Below, in pieces: positions 13,600 to 15,206 of a stretch of 15,206 bases of DNA; within the stretch, counting starts at the first letter, position 1; the number at the start of each line of letters is the position of its first letter. The stretch covers positions 1 to 15,206 of the forward strand of contig NZ_DYZA01000089.1 in assembly GCF_020741395.1 (NCBI RefSeq), read 5' to 3'. Source of the stretch: Mailhella massiliensis. Lineage in GTDB: Bacteria; Desulfobacterota; Desulfovibrionia; Desulfovibrionales; Desulfovibrionaceae. A program made the position numbers and the translations under genes. The notes beneath the pieces are model-generated. The model made no database searches. It was not told where the DNA came from and worked only from the letters and a program-made list of their open reading frames with translations.

Positions 13600-14880
13600 A
13601 TGGAACTGTTTCTTTTTCTCGGGTCTCTCTTCCTCTTCCTGTGCTTCGGTATTCCGATTGCCATGGTGCTCGTGCTCTGCGCCATGGTGCTCATGTTCCA
13701 CGCCGACATGTGGGACCCGATGACTATCGCTTCCTGCATGCTCGACGGCGCGAACAACTACCCCCTCATGGCTATCCCCTTCTTCGTGTTCGCCGGTGAG
13801 ATCATGGCCGCAGGCGGCCTGTCCAAGCGCGTCGTGCAGTTCGCCCAGCTGCTTATCGGCGGCGTGCGCGGCGGCCTCGGCTACGCCGCTATCGTGGCTT
13901 CCGTCATCTTCGCCGGCCTCATGGGCAGCTCCGTGGGTGAAGCTGCGGCCCTCGGCGGCCTGCTCCTGCCCATGATGAAGCAGGTCGGCTACAAGCCCGG
14001 CCGTGCGGGCGCCATCATCTCCTCCGGCGCTATCCTCGGGCCCATCATCCCCCCGAGCACCAACTTCATCATCCTCGGCTCCTGCGTGAGCGGCCTGTCC
14101 ATCACCAAGCTGTTCATGATCGGCCTCTTCCCCGGCCTCTTCATCGGCCTCGCCCTCATGATCATGTGGTTCTTCATCGTCCGTATCGACGGCTACCATG
14201 AAACCATCAAGTTCACCCGTGAGGAAAAGAAGAAGATCCTCATCGACGCCACCCCCGCCTTCATGATGCCCGTGCTCCTGCTCGGCGGTATCCGCTTCGG
14301 CGTGTTCACGCCTACCGAAGGCGGCGCCTTCGCCGCAGTGTACGCCATACTCGTGTGCCTGCTCTGGTACCGTGAAATCGGCCTCAAGGATCTTCTCCGG
14401 GTCAGCGCTTCTTCCGCCCGTACCACCGCCGCCGTGATGATGATCGTGGCCACCGCCACCGCCATAGGCTACTTCATCACCCTGGCCGATATCCCGCAGC
14501 AGATCATTTCCCTGTTCTCGCCGTTCAAGGATTCTCCCATCATCCTGCTCCTGCTCATCAACGCCTTCCTGTTCCTCATCGGCATGGTCATGGACCTCAC
14601 TCCCAACGTCCTGATCTTTGCCCCTGTGTTCTATCCGTTGATTCTGGATGCCGGTATCGATCCTTATCACTTCGGCCTTATCTTCATCCTCAACCTCGGC
14701 ATCGGCGTCATCACGCCCCCCGTCGGCACGGTTCTCTACGTCGTGTGCGGTATCGGCAACCTCAAGCTCCCCGCCCTCGTCAAGAACCTCCTGCCCTTCC
14801 TGTTTGTGGAAATCGTGATGCTGCTCCTGCTCACCGTCTTCCCCAAGCTCTCCATCATCCCCATGAACTGGCTCATCTGA
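13600..14880 (+). CDS. dctM: TRAP transporter large membrane subunit, DctM family
   Basis: DctM is the ion-coupled transport subunit (sodium in characterised members). At 426 residues with about 11-12 membrane spans it is full length. Conserved blocks are IPFFVFAGEIMAAGGLSKR (first third), FAGLMGSSVGEAAALGGLLLPMM with the substrate/ion-site serines, GPIIPPSTNFII, FTPTEGGAFAAVYA, GMVMDLTPNVLI and ITPPVGTVL. From memory it is closer to the E. coli YiaN type than to classical C4-dicarboxylate DctM, which does not settle the substrate. AAGGAGAG precedes the ATG. A strong terminator follows 25 bases after the stop codon, closing the operon. Confidence 0.96.
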   Translation: MELFLFLGSLFLFLCFGIPIAMVLVLCAMVLMFHADMWDPMTIASCMLDGANNYPLMAIPFFVFAGEIMAAGGLSKRVVQFAQLLIGGVRGGLGYAAIVASVIFAGLMGSSVGEAAALGGLLLPMMKQVGYKPGRAGAIISSGAILGPIIPPSTNFIILGSCVSGLSITKLFMIGLFPGLFIGLALMIMWFFIVRIDGYHETIKFTREEKKKILIDATPAFMMPVLLLGGIRFGVFTPTEGGAFAAVYAILVCLLWYREIGLKDLLRVSASSARTTAAVMMIVATATAIGYFITLADIPQQIISLFSPFKDSPIILLLLINAFLFLIGMVMDLTPNVLIFAPVFYPLILDAGIDPYHFGLIFILNLGIGVITPPVGTVLYVVCGIGNLKLPALVKNLLPFLFVEIVMLLLLTVFPKLSIIPMNWLI

Positions 14881-14905
14881 CGGCCTGACTCAGGGTAAAC
14901 AAAAG

Positions 14906-14935
14906 GCTCCTTCCCACAGGAAGGAGCTTTTTTTT
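14906..14935 (+). terminator. Intrinsic terminator of the TRAP operon
   Basis: GCTCCTTCC and GGAAGGAGC form a perfect 9-bp stem around a CACA tetraloop, followed by eight T. An A-run before the stem (14899-14904) pairs with the T-run, so it may also stop transcription arriving from the right. Confidence 0.93.
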
Positions 14936-14951
14936 ACCTTCTCCCAGGTTT

Positions 14952-14992
14952 GCGGGAAAGGCGGGAAAGGCGGGAAAGGCGGGAAAGGCGGG
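14952..14992 (+). repeat. 9-bp tandem repeat, four perfect copies plus a partial
   Basis: GCGGGAAAG is repeated four times without change (14952-14987), followed by GCGGG. It begins 16 bases after the TRAP terminator. On the minus strand it would encode Pro-Pro-Phe repeats, but that frame has no other protein-like feature. Copy number may vary by slippage. Confidence 0.9.
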
Positions 14993-15037
14993 CGGGGCTC
15001 TGCCCCGTACCCCGCCGGGGGGAATGATTCCCCCCGG
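14993..15037. repeat. Pair of REP-like hairpins
   Basis: CGGGGC-TCT-GCCCCG (14993-15007) is a 6-bp stem. CCGGGGGGAA-TGA-TTCCCCCCGG (15015-15037) is a perfect 10-bp stem with a 3-base loop. Paired GC-rich palindromes outside genes are typical of multi-copy REP/BIME-like elements. I recall similar intergenic sequences from Desulfovibrio-type genomes, but copy number cannot be tested here. Confidence 0.6.
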
Positions 15038-15079
15038 GCCCCCTCATCGGGCAGGCTCACGCTGGGGGAGGGCGCAAAA

Positions 15080-15152
15080 GGCAAAGCCCTGACTCGCTTC
15101 CGATGCTGAATCCCCCTCGCAGGGAGAACGTCGCGGAAGCGTGGCTTTTGCC
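15080..15152. other. Long-range inverted repeat, possible structured RNA or repeat element
   Basis: GGCAAAGCC (15080-15088) pairs with GGCTTTTGCC (15143-15152) with one bulge, and inside it CGCTTCCG (15095-15102) pairs perfectly with CGGAAGCG (15134-15141). The 31-base interior contains CCCT-CGC-AGGG. The nested arms suggest an RNA fold or a small palindromic element; it resembles no RNA family that I know. Confidence 0.4.
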
Positions 15153-15206
15153 CCGGGGGGCGGGAGCTCGCCGTACCGCGTTGCCTGCTCCCCGTCAGTG
15201 CAGGTG

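Larger units (their letters stand above)
14936..15206. other. Right-end non-coding stretch rich in repeats and palindromes
   Basis: I find no supported gene in these 271 bases. They hold the 9-bp tandem repeat, two strong hairpins and the long-range inverted repeat listed separately. The minus strand stays open in one frame from the window edge to about 15048, but the residues are low-complexity and resemble a translated repeat rather than a protein end. Confidence 0.55.

Noticed and set aside
11905..14670. 921-codon open frame on the minus strand opposite dctPQM
   Set aside because: The three + strand TRAP genes are certain by motif and by ribosome-binding sites; the antisense product is low-complexity and spans three genes and a terminator.
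14952..14992. Possible CRISPR-like array
   Set aside because: The repeat unit is 9 bp with no spacers, and no cas genes are present.
14890..15084. 64-codon minus-strand frame with Pro-Pro-Phe repeats
   Set aside because: It reads through the tandem repeat, the hairpins and the TRAP terminator; the periodicity comes from the DNA repeat.

Overview
The window is about 15.2 kb of GC-rich bacterial chromosome. Its mix of dTDP-rhamnose/glycan genes, a TRAP-type carboxylate transporter, GC-rich extragenic palindromes and a large unrecognised membrane protein fits a Desulfovibrionaceae-like desulfobacterium (Desulfovibrio/Bilophila type). This is a judgement from general look, not from a marker gene. 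I see no tRNA, rRNA, CRISPR array, insertion sequence or integrase.

Region 1 (1-5505, + strand) is a surface-polysaccharide cluster. A left-truncated rfbC overlaps rfbD, then comes rfbB; together they catalyse three of the four steps from glucose-1-phosphate to dTDP-L-rhamnose (rfbA is not in the window). Three GT-A/GT2 glycosyltransferases follow: one rhamnosyltransferase-like, one with an unusual N-terminal extension, and one compact EpsE-like enzyme behind a 280-bp hairpin-rich gap.

Region 2 (5741-8373) holds a small alpha/beta hydrolase (+), then, on the minus strand, an MFS permease and a GlpR-like DeoR-family repressor. The repressor and permease form a tight two-gene unit: the repressor stop codon lies in the permease ribosome-binding site. 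The hydrolase and the permease overlap tail to tail by 23 bp.

Region 3 (8611-11649, + strand) is a single 1012-residue gene, divergent from the repressor. Its N-terminal third matches the layout of a PHP phosphoesterase domain with two of the expected metal ligands replaced, and its C-terminal third carries about five membrane spans. I do not recognise a characterised homologue.

Region 4 (11956-14880, + strand) is a complete TRAP transporter, dctP-dctQ-dctM, with a hairpin terminator between dctP and dctQ and another after dctM. The right end (14881-15206) has no convincing gene and holds a 9-bp tandem repeat, two strong REP-like hairpins and a long-range inverted repeat.

The most interesting link is regulatory. 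The motif ATTGGCGTANNAAR occurs three times by eye: twice, 42 bp apart, in the repressor/large-gene intergenic region, and once upstream of dctP. The first and third copies sit at or just after the -35 element of a good sigma70-type promoter. My inference is that the GlpR-like repressor controls both the large PHP-like membrane protein and the TRAP transporter, making one local regulon of repressor, MFS permease, membrane protein and TRAP importer.
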